Origin: Lysobacter alkalisoli
Lineage (GTDB): Bacteria > Pseudomonadota > Gammaproteobacteria > Xanthomonadales > Xanthomonadaceae
DNA length: 64,000 nt
Assembly: GCF_006547045.1 (NCBI RefSeq)
Contig: NZ_CP041242.1
Span: 878,001 to 942,000, forward strand
Direction: 5' to 3'
Shown: in pieces, positions 35,719 to 46,028 of the stretch
Numbering within the stretch: the first letter of the stretch is position 1
How the letters are laid out: the number at the start of each line of letters is the position of its first letter
Program-made: the position numbers and the translations under genes
Notes under the pieces: generated by a model
Told to the model about the DNA's origin: nothing
Databases searched by the model: none
Seen by the model: the letters and a program-made list of their open reading frames with translations, nothing else

Positions 35719-37149
35719 TCAGCCGATTCTCACGCGATCCTGCGATGACGGGATGTTCATCGCCTCGCGGTATTTCGCCACTGTGCGCCGGGCCACGGGT
35801 ACCCCGGTGGACTTGAGGGTCTCGGCCAGGCGGGCATCGGACAGTGGCTTGCGTGGGTCCTCGGCATTGATCAGCTGGCGGATCATGGCCTGGATCGCAG
35901 TGCTGGAGGACTCTCCGCCACTGTCGTTGCTGACCCCGGAGGCGAAGAAGCCGCGCAGCGGCAGGGTGCCGCGCGGGGTGCGGGCGTATTTGCGGGCGAT
36001 CGCGCGCGACACGGTGGATTCGTGCATGCCGATCTCGGCCGCGACCTCGCGCAGGGTCAGCGGACGCAGCGCGCTGTCGCCGAATTCCAGGAAGCCGGCC
36101 TGCTGCCGGATCAGGCACTGGGCCACTTTGAGCAGGGTCTCGCCACGCGCTTCCAGGCTCTTGAGCAGCCAACGCGCCTCCTGGAGGTGGCCGCGCAGGT
36201 AGCTGGCGTCGGCGGCGCTGGCGCCGCGGATCATGCTTTCGTAACCGCGATGGATGGTGATGCGCGGGCGCATGCTTTCGGCCAGTGCGACCCGCCACAA
36301 ACCTTTCTGGCGCCAGATCACGACGTCCGGGGCGACGTAGGTGTCGCTGTCGGTGCCGCCCACCTGCGAGCCCGGACGCGGATCCAGGGAGCGCAGCAGC
36401 TGCACGGCGATCTCGACCTCGCCGGGATCGAGTTTCAACTCCCCGGCCAGGCCCGCCACGCCGGCCTTGGCCAGACGCTGCAGCGGGCTGAAGGTCAGCT
36501 TGTGGGCGAGGGCCTTGCCTGCGGTATCGTCGGGCAGTGTCTCGATCTGCAGGCGCAGGCATTCGCCGAGGTCGCGCGCACCGACCCCGACCGGGTCGAA
36601 ACGCTGGATCACGTGCAGGACGGTGGCGATTTCCTCCTCGCTGGCCCGGATCTCCGGCGCCAACGCGGCGATGATCGCGTCCAGCGGCTCGCGCAGGTAG
36701 CCGTCGTCCTCGATCGCCTCGATCAGGGTTGCGCCGATGCTGCGGTCGCGCGGCGACAGGTGGCTCAGGTGCAGTTGCCAGAGCAGATGGTCCTGCAGGC
36801 TGTCGTCGGCGGCGACCTGATCGGCGGCACTGCCTTCGTCGGAGCCACCGGCCGGACCGCTGCGCTCGTACCAGGACTCGCCTTCGCCGGGCGTCCAGTC
36901 GTCGGCCGCCTCTACCTGGATATCGCTGCCGTCGACCTCCTGTCCGGTCCCACTGTCCTGTGCGCCCGCTTCATCGCCACCGGCGTCGATCGTGGTTTCG
37001 GCCCAGTCCAGCAAAGGATTGGTCTCGATCGCGTCGGCCAGCTCAAGCTCCAGTTCGGCGGCGGACAGCTGCAACAGACGGATGGCCTGACGCAGCTGGG
37101 GCGTCATGACCAGATTCTGTCCGAGAGAGGCTTGCAGGCGGGGTTTCAT
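35719..37149 (-). CDS. rpoN: RNA polymerase sigma-54 factor
   Basis: A 476-residue sigma-54. Region I is glutamine- and leucine-rich (MKPRLQASLGQNLVMTPQLRQAIRLLQLS), region II acidic (about 60-130), followed by the core-binding domain, the helix-turn-helix (LTLREVAAEIGMHESTVSRAI) and the RpoN box ARRTVAKYREAMNIPSS. It probably drives pilus and other sigma-54 genes. The frame remains open upstream, but the family begins at this ATG. Confidence 0.97.
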   Translation of the reverse strand: MKPRLQASLGQNLVMTPQLRQAIRLLQLSAAELELELADAIETNPLLDWAETTIDAGGDEAGAQDSGTGQEVDGSDIQVEAADDWTPGEGESWYERSGPAGGSDEGSAADQVAADDSLQDHLLWQLHLSHLSPRDRSIGATLIEAIEDDGYLREPLDAIIAALAPEIRASEEEIATVLHVIQRFDPVGVGARDLGECLRLQIETLPDDTAGKALAHKLTFSPLQRLAKAGVAGLAGELKLDPGEVEIAVQLLRSLDPRPGSQVGGTDSDTYVAPDVVIWRQKGLWRVALAESMRPRITIHRGYESMIRGASAADASYLRGHLQEARWLLKSLEARGETLLKVAQCLIRQQAGFLEFGDSALRPLTLREVAAEIGMHESTVSRAIARKYARTPRGTLPLRGFFASGVSNDSGGESSSTAIQAMIRQLINAEDPRKPLSDARLAETLKSTGVPVARRTVAKYREAMNIPSSQDRVRIG

Positions 37150-37305
37150 TTCCTGTCGCGATACGGAGGCCGTCGGGTGTGGCGGTCGGGGCAATAGCCG
37201 GACACCGCCCGGCACGGACGGGATACTGAAGATGTCGGTTACCCGAGTGCAGTCCCCGTGGTTCCATGCCCGGGCGTTGTGCCCGTGACCACGGGTCACC
37301 GTATC

Positions 37306-37335
37306 AAAGCAGGTTGATCGAAAGCAGATTGATCA
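37306..37335. repeat. Two tandem 15-bp repeats between lptB and rpoN
   Basis: AAAGCAGGTTGATCG is followed directly by AAAGCAGATTGATCA (13 of 15 match). It is preceded by the perfect inverted repeat GTGACC/GGTCAC at 37285-37299. Both lie in the 196-base gap and might regulate rpoN. Confidence 0.7.
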
Positions 37336-37345
37336 GTGCCGGCAG

Positions 37346-38065
37346 CTAGAGACGGAAGGTTTCCCCGAGGTACACGCGGCGCACGTCCGGATTCGCCAGC
37401 AGCGTGTCCGGAGCCCCCTGCGCGAGCACGCCACCGTCGTTGAGGATATACGCGCGGTCGCAGATTCCCAAGGTTTCGCGGACGTTGTGGTCGGTGATCA
37501 GCACACCGATTCCCCGATTCTTGAGGTGGCGCACAATCCGCTGGATCTCGCCGACCGAAATCGGGTCGACGCCGGCAAAGGGTTCATCCAGCAACATCAG
37601 TCGCGGCTTGGCCGCCAGTGCGCGGGCGATCTCGACCCGGCGCCGTTCGCCGCCGGACAGGCTGGCGCCGAGCTGGTCGGCGACGTGGGTGACCTGCAGC
37701 TCGTCCATCAGACTGGCCAGTTCGCGCTCGCGGCCGGCCTTGTCCAGGTCCTGGCGCAGCTCCAGCACCAGGCGGATGTTGTCGGCCACGTCGAGCTTGC
37801 GGAACACCGACGGTTCCTGCGGCAGATAGCCGACACCGTACTTGGCCCGGGCATACATCGGCTCGCCGGTGATGTCCTTGCCGTCGAGTACGATCCGGCC
37901 GGCATCGGCCGGGACCAGGCCGACGATCATGTAGAAGCAGGTGGTCTTGCCGGCGCCGTTGGGGCCAAGCAGGCCGACCACCTCGCCGGCATCCAGGGTC
38001 AGGCCGAATTCCCTGACCACCTGGCGCGAACGATAGGCCTTGCGCAGGCCCTCGGCGACCAGCAT
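37346..38065 (-). CDS. lptB: LPS export ABC transporter ATPase LptB
   Basis: A 239-residue ABC ATPase powering LPS extraction by LptFG. Walker [15 protein letters not shown]-loop region [14 protein letters not shown], signature [15 protein letters not shown], Walker [13 protein letters not shown], and switch His [10 protein letters not shown] are all present. Its ATG overlaps the lptA stop by one base (TGATG). Confidence 0.97.
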   Translation of the reverse strand: MLVAEGLRKAYRSRQVVREFGLTLDAGEVVGLLGPNGAGKTTCFYMIVGLVPADAGRIVLDGKDITGEPMYARAKYGVGYLPQEPSVFRKLDVADNIRLVLELRQDLDKAGRERELASLMDELQVTHVADQLGASLSGGERRRVEIARALAAKPRLMLLDEPFAGVDPISVGEIQRIVRHLKNRGIGVLITDHNVRETLGICDRAYILNDGGVLAQGAPDTLLANPDVRRVYLGETFRL

Positions 38066-38604
38066 CAGTTGCCCTCCGGCTTGCCGGGGGCCGCGTTGCC
38101 GTTCTTCGGCATGATCCGCAGCTTGACCCGGCCGTTGTCGGATGCGTTGCTGGAAGCCTGCACCCGTCCGGTCCGCATGTTGTAGACCAGGCGCGGGCCG
38201 TTCATGGTGTTGCCGTCCTGCCGGACGCTCACGTCACCGGTCAGGGTGACGGTGTCGACCGTCAGGTCGTAGTCGATGCGGTTGGCGCGCGCGTTGAACG
38301 GGCTGCCGTCGTCCATTTCCTGCTTGAGCGTGGCCGGGCTGCCGGTCAACACCGCGCGAGTGGGTTCGCCGTTGCGTACGGTCACCTCGGCGCGCACGGA
38401 GCGGATGTCCAGCGTGCCCTGCTTGATGACGACGTTGCCGATGAACACCGTCGGCTGGCTCTCGTTGAGGGAGTGGTCGAAGTCGTCGGCATCGATGTCC
38501 ATCGGCTGGTTGCGGTCGGACGAACGCGCCAGCAGGTCCGCCGGCAGGACGGCCAGCAGCGCGATGGCCAGCAGTGCGGTGAGGCTAGCGGCGGATGCTT
38601 TCAT
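38065..38604 (-). CDS. lptA: LPS transport periplasmic protein LptA
   Basis: A 179-residue OstA-like periplasmic bridge protein. The signal peptide ends near DLLARSSDR (about residue 27), then the domain [33 protein letters not shown]. It accepts LPS from LptC and passes it to LptD. The start overlaps the end of lptC by 20 bases; the order kdsC-lptC-lptA-lptB is the common one. Confidence 0.93.
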   Translation of the reverse strand: MKASAASLTALLAIALLAVLPADLLARSSDRNQPMDIDADDFDHSLNESQPTVFIGNVVIKQGTLDIRSVRAEVTVRNGEPTRAVLTGSPATLKQEMDDGSPFNARANRIDYDLTVDTVTLTGDVSVRQDGNTMNGPRLVYNMRTGRVQASSNASDNGRVKLRIMPKNGNAAPGKPEGN

Positions 38605-39151
38605 AGCGGGTACGGGTGTCCTGGAGGGTGATCCGGTTACGCTCGAGGTCGGCCTCGAGGGTGTGGCCGGTCATTATGAGTCCGGGCTGGGTGAGCGTCA
38701 CTTTAACCGCGGAGGTGGCCCGCTTTGCCTGCGGGAACACATCGAGCTGTTCCGTCCGCATCGTCACCGGGCGGCCGTCGGCATCTCCGCTATCGGCCTG
38801 GACCTGGCCGCGCAGGCGGATCTCGTCGCCGCGCTCGCTGACCCAGCCGGTCTGCGAGCGCACTTCCCAGGTGCCGCCTCCGGAATCCGGGGACGATGGG
38901 ATGATGAACAGCGGGGTCTCGATGTCCATGGTCTTGCTGTCGGGGTCGCGTTCCAGTCGTGGCGCGCGCACGGTGAACGCTTCCTGCCCCTGCTTGTCCA
39001 GCGCGATCATCTCGAAATCGTTGAGGATGTAGTCCGGCTGCGTTTGGCCGCTGGCAGGCGTGGCATCGCGGTCGCGCTGGCTCCACAACACCCAGCCGGT
39101 CAGCAGGGCGCCGGCGAGCAGGGTCAGGGTGGCGAGGGTGCGCCAGTTCAT
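38585..39151 (-). CDS. lptC: LPS export protein LptC
   Basis: A 188-residue bitopic inner-membrane protein, with one transmembrane segment at about 5-23 (RTLATLTLLAGALLTGWVLW) and a periplasmic jellyroll: YILNDFEMIALDKQGQEAFTVRAPRLERDP. Its ATG overlaps the kdsC stop in ATGA. It receives LPS from LptBFG and hands it to LptA. Confidence 0.93.
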   Translation of the reverse strand: MNWRTLATLTLLAGALLTGWVLWSQRDRDATPASGQTQPDYILNDFEMIALDKQGQEAFTVRAPRLERDPDSKTMDIETPLFIIPSSPDSGGGTWEVRSQTGWVSERGDEIRLRGQVQADSGDADGRPVTMRTEQLDVFPQAKRATSAVKVTLTQPGLIMTGHTLEADLERNRITLQDTRTRYESIRR

Positions 39152-39726
39152 GCGCGTGTCCCGTCCGAACCGGCGCCATCGCCGCTGAGGTCGGACAGCA
39201 GGGCCTCGGCATGCCCCTGCGCGGCCAGCAGCAGGTCGCAGAGTTCGCGCACGGCGCCATGACCGCCGCCGGCATGGGTGCGCCAGTGGACGCGCTCGCG
39301 GGTCCAGGGATGGGCATTGGCCGGGGCCACGGACAGGCCGACCTGCAGCATCACCTTGAGGTCGGGCAGGTCATCGCCCATGAACGCGACCTGGTCCAGC
39401 CCGATCCCGAGCTGTTGCGCGATCGCCTGGACGCAGGCCAGCTTGTCCTTGACTCCGGTATGGGCCTCGACACCCAGTTCCCCGGCGCGCCGCTCGGCGA
39501 CCGCACTGGTACGTGCGGTGACGAAGGCGACCGCGATCCCGGACTTGCGCAGCATCACCAGGCCCATGCCGTCGTGGACATGGAAGGCCTTGTGCTCGCG
39601 GCCCTCGCTGTCGAAGCCGAGCTGGCCATCGGTCAGCGTGCCATCGACATCGAAGCAGGCCAGGCGGATGCGCGCGGCGCGCTCGCGGATGTCGGCGGGG
39701 TAGTCGTTGAGGTGGCTGTAGGGCAT
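39148..39726 (-). CDS. kdsC: 3-deoxy-D-manno-octulosonate 8-phosphate phosphatase
   Basis: A 192-residue HAD-superfamily phosphatase of Kdo synthesis. The nucleophile motif is DVDGTLTDG (about residues 25-33), followed by HVHDGMGLVMLRKSG, VTARTS, VKDKL and the acidic MGDDLPDLKVM. The start was placed at MPYSHLND, the family start; an open frame continues upstream into the inverted repeat. Confidence 0.95.
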   Translation of the reverse strand: MPYSHLNDYPADIRERAARIRLACFDVDGTLTDGQLGFDSEGREHKAFHVHDGMGLVMLRKSGIAVAFVTARTSAVAERRAGELGVEAHTGVKDKLACVQAIAQQLGIGLDQVAFMGDDLPDLKVMLQVGLSVAPANAHPWTRERVHWRTHAGGGHGAVRELCDLLLAAQGHAEALLSDLSGDGAGSDGTRA

Positions 39727-39737
39727 GGAGCGAGTCG

Positions 39738-39810
39738 AGAGTGGAGAGGAATGAGGAAAGAGTGGGAGTGGAGGTCGGGCTTTTACTCGTTTCTCACTCC
39801 TCTCCACCCT
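39738..39810. repeat. Imperfect inverted repeat between kdsD and kdsC
   Basis: Purine-rich arm AGAGTGGAGAGGAATGAG (39738-39755) pairs with CTCACTCCTCTCCACCCT (39793-39810) with two mismatches, extending on to AAA/TTT. Purine and pyrimidine tracts are spread over one strand each. It would fold in the transcript ahead of the kdsC ribosome site. Confidence 0.65.
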
Positions 39811-39818
39811 TCACTGTT

Positions 39819-40868
39819 TCAAACTACCCGTGCGCGCAGCAGGTCGTGGATGTTGAGCGCGCCGACAACGCGGTGGTCGGCATCGATCACCAGCAGGCCG
39901 CCGATCTTGTGGGTCTCCATCATCCGCGCGGCCTCCACCGCCAGCGCGTCGGCGCCGATGGTCTTGGGGCTGCGGGTCATCACCTCGCCGATGCGGGTGC
40001 TGCGCAGGTCGACGGCGGCGTCGTCGAGGCTGCGGCGCAGGTCGCCGTCGGTGTAGAGGCCGAGCAGTCTGCCGGCGTCGTCCACGATCGCGGTCATGCC
40101 CAGGCGCTTGCGGCTCATCTCGACCAGCGCCTCGCTGACGGTGGCGTCGGGGCCGATCCGTGGCACGTCGCTACCGCTGTGCATGACGTCGGTGATGTGC
40201 AGCAGCAGACGGCGGCCGAGCGAGCCGGCCGGGTGCGAGCGGGCGAAGTCGTCGGTGGTGAAGCCACGCGCTTCCAGCAGCGCGACCGCCAGCGCATCGC
40301 CCATCGCCAGGGCGGCGGTCGTGCTCGAGGTCGGGGCGAGGTCGAGCGGACAGGCTTCGGCCGGCACGGTGACGTCGAGGTGGACGTCGGCCTCGCGCGC
40401 GAGGGTCGAGCCGGGGCGGCCGGTCATCGCGATCAGCGGGTTGCCCTGGCGCTTGAGCACCGGCAGCAGCATCAGCACCTCGTCGCTCTCGCCGGAGTTG
40501 GACAGCGCCAGCACCACGTCGGCGTCGGTGACCATGCCCAGGTCGCCGTGGCCGGCCTCGCCGGGGTGGACGAAGAAGGCCGGGGTACCGGTCGAGGCCA
40601 GGGTCGCGGCGATCTTGCGGGCGACATGGCCGGACTTGCCCATGCCGGTGCAGACCACGCGGCCGCGGGCTTCGAGCACCAGCCGGCAGGCGGCAGCGAA
40701 TTCGGCGCCGACCCGCGCGCCGACCGCGGCCAGGGCCTGGCCCTCGATCTCGAACACGCGACGCCCGCAGGCGGCCAGGCCGTCATCGGTGGCCGGGACG
40801 ATCGGGCGGGCGGTGGAAGGTTGGGCTGCCATTTCGGGGGATGCCATCAAAGTGGGCCGGGAATTCAT
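39819..40868 (-). CDS. kdsD: D-arabinose 5-phosphate isomerase (KpsF/GutQ family)
   Basis: About 349 residues. Converts ribulose 5-phosphate to arabinose 5-phosphate for Kdo. SIS domain: GRVVCTGMGKSGHVARKIAATLASTGTPAFFVHPGEAGHGDLGM, and SNSGESDEVL; then two CBS domains with DVMHSGSDVPRI and VMTRSPKTIGADALAVEAARMM. The N-terminal start is uncertain: in-frame ATGs at 40868, 40847 and 40832 precede the family sequence. kdsC follows 92 bases later. Confidence 0.94.
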   Translation of the reverse strand: MNSRPTLMASPEMAAQPSTARPIVPATDDGLAACGRRVFEIEGQALAAVGARVGAEFAAACRLVLEARGRVVCTGMGKSGHVARKIAATLASTGTPAFFVHPGEAGHGDLGMVTDADVVLALSNSGESDEVLMLLPVLKRQGNPLIAMTGRPGSTLAREADVHLDVTVPAEACPLDLAPTSSTTAALAMGDALAVALLEARGFTTDDFARSHPAGSLGRRLLLHITDVMHSGSDVPRIGPDATVSEALVEMSRKRLGMTAIVDDAGRLLGLYTDGDLRRSLDDAAVDLRSTRIGEVMTRSPKTIGADALAVEAARMMETHKIGGLLVIDADHRVVGALNIHDLLRARVV

Positions 40869-40889
40869 GGCCAGGGGTGGGATACTGAT

Positions 40890-40915
40890 GGAACCTCGAA
40901 AACCTTCGAGGTTCC
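40890..40915. promoter_or_regulatory. Perfect 11-bp hairpin in the kdsD/ibaG divergent gap
   Basis: GGAACCTCGAA and TTCGAGGTTCC are perfect inverted arms around AACC. It lies 22 bases upstream of the first kdsD ATG and about 140 bases upstream of ibaG. No T run follows on either strand. It may be an operator, a hairpin in the kdsD leader, or a lone repeat. Confidence 0.55.
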
Positions 40916-41058
40916 CGCTACGCTAATCGGCCAATTCTAGGCCCTCCAGTTCATGTTTGCCTGACGCGCGGCCCACCGGAGGTCGCGGAGGACTGCATTG
41001 CCTTGACCCCCTGTGGCCGCCCGGCATCGGCGTGCCCGGTTCCATCCGAGGAGTACCA

Positions 41059-42565
<1,507 letters not shown>

Positions 42566-42573
42566 TCGGGTAT

Positions 42574-43272
42574 CTAGCGCAGCGATTGCAGGGTCAATTC
42601 CAGCGAATCGCCATTCTTCGTCTGCTGGATGATGCGTGCCGGCACCGGCATGCCGTCCACTACCCAGGCGGTGGTCTTGCGACGCTCGTCGTCGCCGACG
42701 ATCTTGGTCGCAGTGTGGCTGCGGCCATCGATGGTGATCGTTTCCTGGCCGGCAGTGGTGTAGCTGAGCTGCTTGACCCGGCCGTCGTCGACCATGCGGT
42801 ACTTCAGCGGCTTGCCCGCGTTCAGGTCGCGGACGATCGCCAGGTAGATGAGCAGCGCGTCCATGTCGCCCGCTTTCAGCGCGATCGGGCCGGCGCGGTC
42901 GGCTTTCACGTCGCCGCTCCAGCGTGCCTGGCCGGCGGCCCAGTCATAGGTGGCGGATTTGCGGCTGCGCTTGACCAGGACCTTGTTGGTGTCGTTGCTG
43001 CTGAGCGGGCGTAGCTGGCCGTCCTTTTCCTCGAACACGGTGGTCTGGGACAGGTCGGCCAGCGCGTTGCGCACGTTGAGGCTGTAGCGCCAGCGGTCGT
43101 TCTCTTCCCGGGTCAAGGTCATCTGGCCATTCGCCTCCATGCCCATGTAGCCGGCCTTGTAGTCGGCGGTGAATGGCTCGATCGCGCGCGCGGGCAGCGT
43201 GGCCAACATGAGCAGCGCTGCCAGCGCAGGCATCAAGGTCAGGTATTTGCGCGTGTTCGATGCATGGTTCAT
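42574..43272 (-). CDS. DUF3108 exported protein, copy 2
   Basis: A 232-residue exported protein (signal peptide about 1-30, ending LPARA) of the DUF3108 family: FTADYKAGYMGMEANGQMTLT, RWRYSLNVRNALADLSQTTVFEEKDGQLRPLSSN, KSATYDWAAGQARW. Function unknown; the beta-rich fold suggests an envelope role. It abuts the first copy with zero spacing (stop at 43273, start at 43272). Confidence 0.88.
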   Translation of the reverse strand: MNHASNTRKYLTLMPALAALLMLATLPARAIEPFTADYKAGYMGMEANGQMTLTREENDRWRYSLNVRNALADLSQTTVFEEKDGQLRPLSSNDTNKVLVKRSRKSATYDWAAGQARWSGDVKADRAGPIALKAGDMDALLIYLAIVRDLNAGKPLKYRMVDDGRVKQLSYTTAGQETITIDGRSHTATKIVGDDERRKTTAWVVDGMPVPARIIQQTKNGDSLELTLQSLR

Positions 43273-44073
43273 CTACTGCACTCCCGTGTAATCGACCAGT
43301 CGCAGGTCGTAAGTGTCTTCCCCGCCCTCGCGTTGCAACATCCGCACCGGGGTCGGGACGCCTTTCACGACCCAGACCACCCGCTCCTCGTCCTCGGCGT
43401 TGTCGTCATCGCCTTCGTCGGGGAGGCGGGTGACCCGCATCGCGTTGTAACTGAGTTCGCCGACCCGCACGCCCTCCAGTTCCTCGGCGACATGGTAGAT
43501 GTGTGCCTTCGCCCGTCCGTTGTCGACGAAACGGTAGCGCAGGGTCCTGCCCGGTTCCGCGTCGCGGATTACCGCCAGATTGATCAGCAGGGCGCTCATG
43601 TCGCCATGCTGGAGCGGGACCGGGCGCTGCCGCCATTCCTTCAGGTCGCCTTCCCAGCGTGCCTGGCCTGCGGCCCAATCGTATATGCCGGTGGAACGCT
43701 TGCGGGTGAACAGGGTCTTGCGGAGGGTGGACTGGCTCAGCGGCAGGAAGCCGCTGGCAGTGTCCTCGAATACCGTGCTCTGTTCGGCATTGATGCCGGC
43801 CAGCTTGAGCAGGCCGCGCCCGCCCATGTTGAGGTCGACGCGCCAGCGGTGCGGTGCATTCAGTTCGGTCACCTGGAGGCTGGCCTCCCCGAGCGCGCGC
43901 CCGTGGTTGAGTACCTGGTAGCTGGCCATGAACGGTGCCAGTGCCTGGGTGGCCTCGGCTTCGACCTCGGTCTGTGTGGTGGCAGGCACCGCTTCCGGGG
44001 CCTGGGTGGCCGCGATCGCCGGCGACAGGGCCAGCACGATGGCGAATGCGAGACGGGCGGGAGTCCGGGGCAT
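43273..44073 (-). CDS. DUF3108 exported protein, copy 1
   Basis: A 266-residue paralogue of the following gene. Signal peptide about 1-23, an extra low-complexity segment (TEVEAEATQALAP), then MASYQVLNHGRALGEASLQV, RWRVDLNMGGRGLLKLAGINAEQST, and GIYDWAAGQARWEGDLKEW. Length is about 34 residues greater than copy 2. It comes 25 bases after purN on the same strand, so it may be co-transcribed with the purine genes. Start placed at the ATG preceding the signal peptide. Confidence 0.87.
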   Translation of the reverse strand: MPRTPARLAFAIVLALSPAIAATQAPEAVPATTQTEVEAEATQALAPFMASYQVLNHGRALGEASLQVTELNAPHRWRVDLNMGGRGLLKLAGINAEQSTVFEDTASGFLPLSQSTLRKTLFTRKRSTGIYDWAAGQARWEGDLKEWRQRPVPLQHGDMSALLINLAVIRDAEPGRTLRYRFVDNGRAKAHIYHVAEELEGVRVGELSYNAMRVTRLPDEGDDDNAEDEERVVWVVKGVPTPVRMLQREGGEDTYDLRLVDYTGVQ

Positions 44074-44098
44074 GGGGGGCTTCGGGCGGGAAAGAGGA

Positions 44099-44770
44099 TC
44101 AGCCTGACAGCCGATCGTTGTCATCAAGTTGCAGCGGCGCGGCCAGGGGCCTGTCGTCGAGGGTGACTGTGCCGTCGCGCAGGCGCACGCGGCCTTCGGC
44201 CAGGACCTTGACCGTGGCCAGCAGCAACGGATGTTCGCGGGTGAGCACCCGTGCGGCCAGAGCGTCGGCATCGTCGCCGTCCAGCACCGGCACCCGCGCC
44301 TGCGCGATCACCGGTCCGCCGTCCAGCTCGGAGGTGACGAAGTGGACGCTCGCGCCATGCTCGCGCACCCCGGCGGCCAGCGCCTGCTGGTGGGTATGCA
44401 GGCCCTTGAAGGCCGGCAGCAGCGATGGGTGGATGTTGATCATGTGGCCCTGTCTTGCCTCGACGACGTGTTCGCTGAGCAGACGCATGTATCCCGCACA
44501 GACGATGAGGTCGGGCTGAACAGTGTCGACGTGGCTGAACAGCGCGTCATCGAATGCCGCGCGCGAGTCGAAATCGCGCGGACGCAGCGAGGTGGTCGGG
44601 ATGCTCGCGTGGCGGGCGCGTTCGAGGGCGCCGGCCTTCGGCCTGTCGGAGAACACGCCGGCGATGGTGGCGTTCAGCCTGCCGGCGGCGATCGCATCGA
44701 TCAAGACCTGCAGGTTGCTGCCGCGGCCCGAGGCGAGCACCGCGATCCGGCGCCCGCAATTGGCCTGCAT
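44099..44770 (-). CDS. purN: Phosphoribosylglycinamide formyltransferase
   Basis: A 223-residue enzyme transferring formyl from 10-formyl-THF in purine synthesis. RIAVLASGRGSNLQVLIDAI is the nucleotide loop, LPAFKGLHTHQQAL carries part of the active site, and the N-H-D triad is in INIHPSLLPAF and SELDGGPVI. The start ATG is the one preceding CGRRIAVLASG. purM lies 4 bases upstream. Confidence 0.96.
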   Translation of the reverse strand: MQANCGRRIAVLASGRGSNLQVLIDAIAAGRLNATIAGVFSDRPKAGALERARHASIPTTSLRPRDFDSRAAFDDALFSHVDTVQPDLIVCAGYMRLLSEHVVEARQGHMINIHPSLLPAFKGLHTHQQALAAGVREHGASVHFVTSELDGGPVIAQARVPVLDGDDADALAARVLTREHPLLLATVKVLAEGRVRLRDGTVTLDDRPLAAPLQLDDNDRLSG

Positions 44771-44774
44771 GTAC

Positions 44775-45878
44775 TCAGCCAATGCGGACGCGCTCGCCGT
44801 CGCCAGCCCTGACCACTCGACCGATCCGCCAGTTCGGCAGCGACAGGCGTTCGAGATCGGCCTCGACGGCGGCTGCCTCTTCCGGCGCGACCACCAGCAC
44901 GAAGCCGATACCGCAGTTGAAGGTGCGCCACATCTCGGTGGCTTCGACCGCGCCTTCGCGCTGCAGCCATTCGAACACCGGCGGCAGCGGCCAGCTTGCG
45001 GCGTCGATGTCGATGCCCAGGCCATCGGGGATGACCCGGATGATGTTCTCGGTCAGGCCGCCGCCGGTGACGTGGGCCATGGCATGAATTGGAGAGTCCG
45101 CACATGGATGTGCGGGCGTTTGCGAGGGACTCGCATCACCTCCGCCATGAGCCTGCAGCAGCTCCAGCACCGGCTTCACGTACAGCCGGGTCGGCGCCAT
45201 CAACGCGTCGGCGAGCTTCTGGCCGTCGGCGAGTTCGAGTTCGGCCGGACTGCCGGCACGCTCGTAGATCCTGCGGATCAGCGAGTAGCCGTTGGAGTGC
45301 GGGCCGGACGAGGCGATGCCGATCAGCAGGTCGCCCTCGCGGGTCCTGCCGCCGTCGAGCAGCTTCGACTTCTCGACGCCGGCGACGCAGAAGCCGGCCA
45401 GGTCGTATTCGCCCGGCGGGTACATGTCGGGCATCTCGGCGGTCTCACCGCCGATCAGCGCACAGCCCGACTCCTCGCAGCCGCGGGCGATGCCGCCGAC
45501 CACCGCCGCGGCGGTGTCGATGTCGAGCTTGCCGGTGGCGAAGTAGTCGAGGAAGAACAGCGGTTCGGCGCCCTGCACCAGCACGTCGTTCACGCACATC
45601 GCGACCAGATCGATGCCGATGGTGTCGTGGCGACCCAACTGCTGGGCCAGCTTCAGCTTGGTGCCGACGCCATCGGTGCCGGATACCAGCACCGGCTCCT
45701 TGTACTTGTTCGACAGGTCGAACAGCGCGCCGAAGCCGCCCAGTCCGCCCATGACCTCGGGACGGAAGCTGCGTTTGACCAGCGGCTTGATGCGTTCGAC
45801 GAGCTCGTTGCCCGCGTCGATATCGACGCCGGCATCGCGGTAGGTCAGGGGAGCGGGGGGAAGGGGGGTGGACGTCAC
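44775..45878 (-). CDS. purM: Phosphoribosylformylglycinamidine cyclo-ligase with in-frame insertion
   Basis: A 367-residue enzyme forming aminoimidazole ribonucleotide, about 22 residues longer than E. coli PurM (345). ATP-site motif [36 protein letters not shown] and [11 protein letters not shown] are all intact. The extra residues lie between VKPVLELLQ and [10 protein letters not shown]: a Gly/Ser/Pro/His-rich stretch ([19 protein letters not shown]) encoded by a palindromic element. The GTG start is inferred because no ATG lies before the first conserved segment [12 protein letters not shown]. It is followed by purN. Confidence 0.94.
   Translation of the reverse strand: MTSTPLPPAPLTYRDAGVDIDAGNELVERIKPLVKRSFRPEVMGGLGGFGALFDLSNKYKEPVLVSGTDGVGTKLKLAQQLGRHDTIGIDLVAMCVNDVLVQGAEPLFFLDYFATGKLDIDTAAAVVGGIARGCEESGCALIGGETAEMPDMYPPGEYDLAGFCVAGVEKSKLLDGGRTREGDLLIGIASSGPHSNGYSLIRRIYERAGSPAELELADGQKLADALMAPTRLYVKPVLELLQAHGGGDASPSQTPAHPCADSPIHAMAHVTGGGLTENIIRVIPDGLGIDIDAASWPLPPVFEWLQREGAVEATEMWRTFNCGIGFVLVVAPEEAAAVEADLERLSLPNWRIGRVVRAGDGERVRIG
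45094..45132. repeat. Palindromic element in frame within purM
   Basis: Outer arms GAGTCC (45094-45099) and GGACTC (45127-45132), with an inner hairpin CCGCACA-TGGA-TGTGCGG (45098-45115); read on the minus strand its loop is TCCA. The 39 bases are 13 codons without a stop. Loop and layout match the cores of the elements at 14529 and 50972. Confidence 0.8.
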
Positions 45879-46028
45879 GGCAGGGTCGCAGGGCGGCGGG
45901 AAGACGGCGATTTTACCAAGACCGCCGGGGAATAACCGGGCGAGGCCGTATCGCTGCGGATGGACGTTCCGGTCCGGCTGCGGCACCATTCCGGGCATTC
46001 CGACGGCTATACAGGCGGCGAACCCCGC

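Noticed and set aside
35719-37345. Sigma-54 (-24/-12) promoters near rpoN, pilT and the PTS genes
   Set aside because: I scanned by eye for GG-N10-GC in a good context and found no instance I could separate from chance in this GC-rich DNA.
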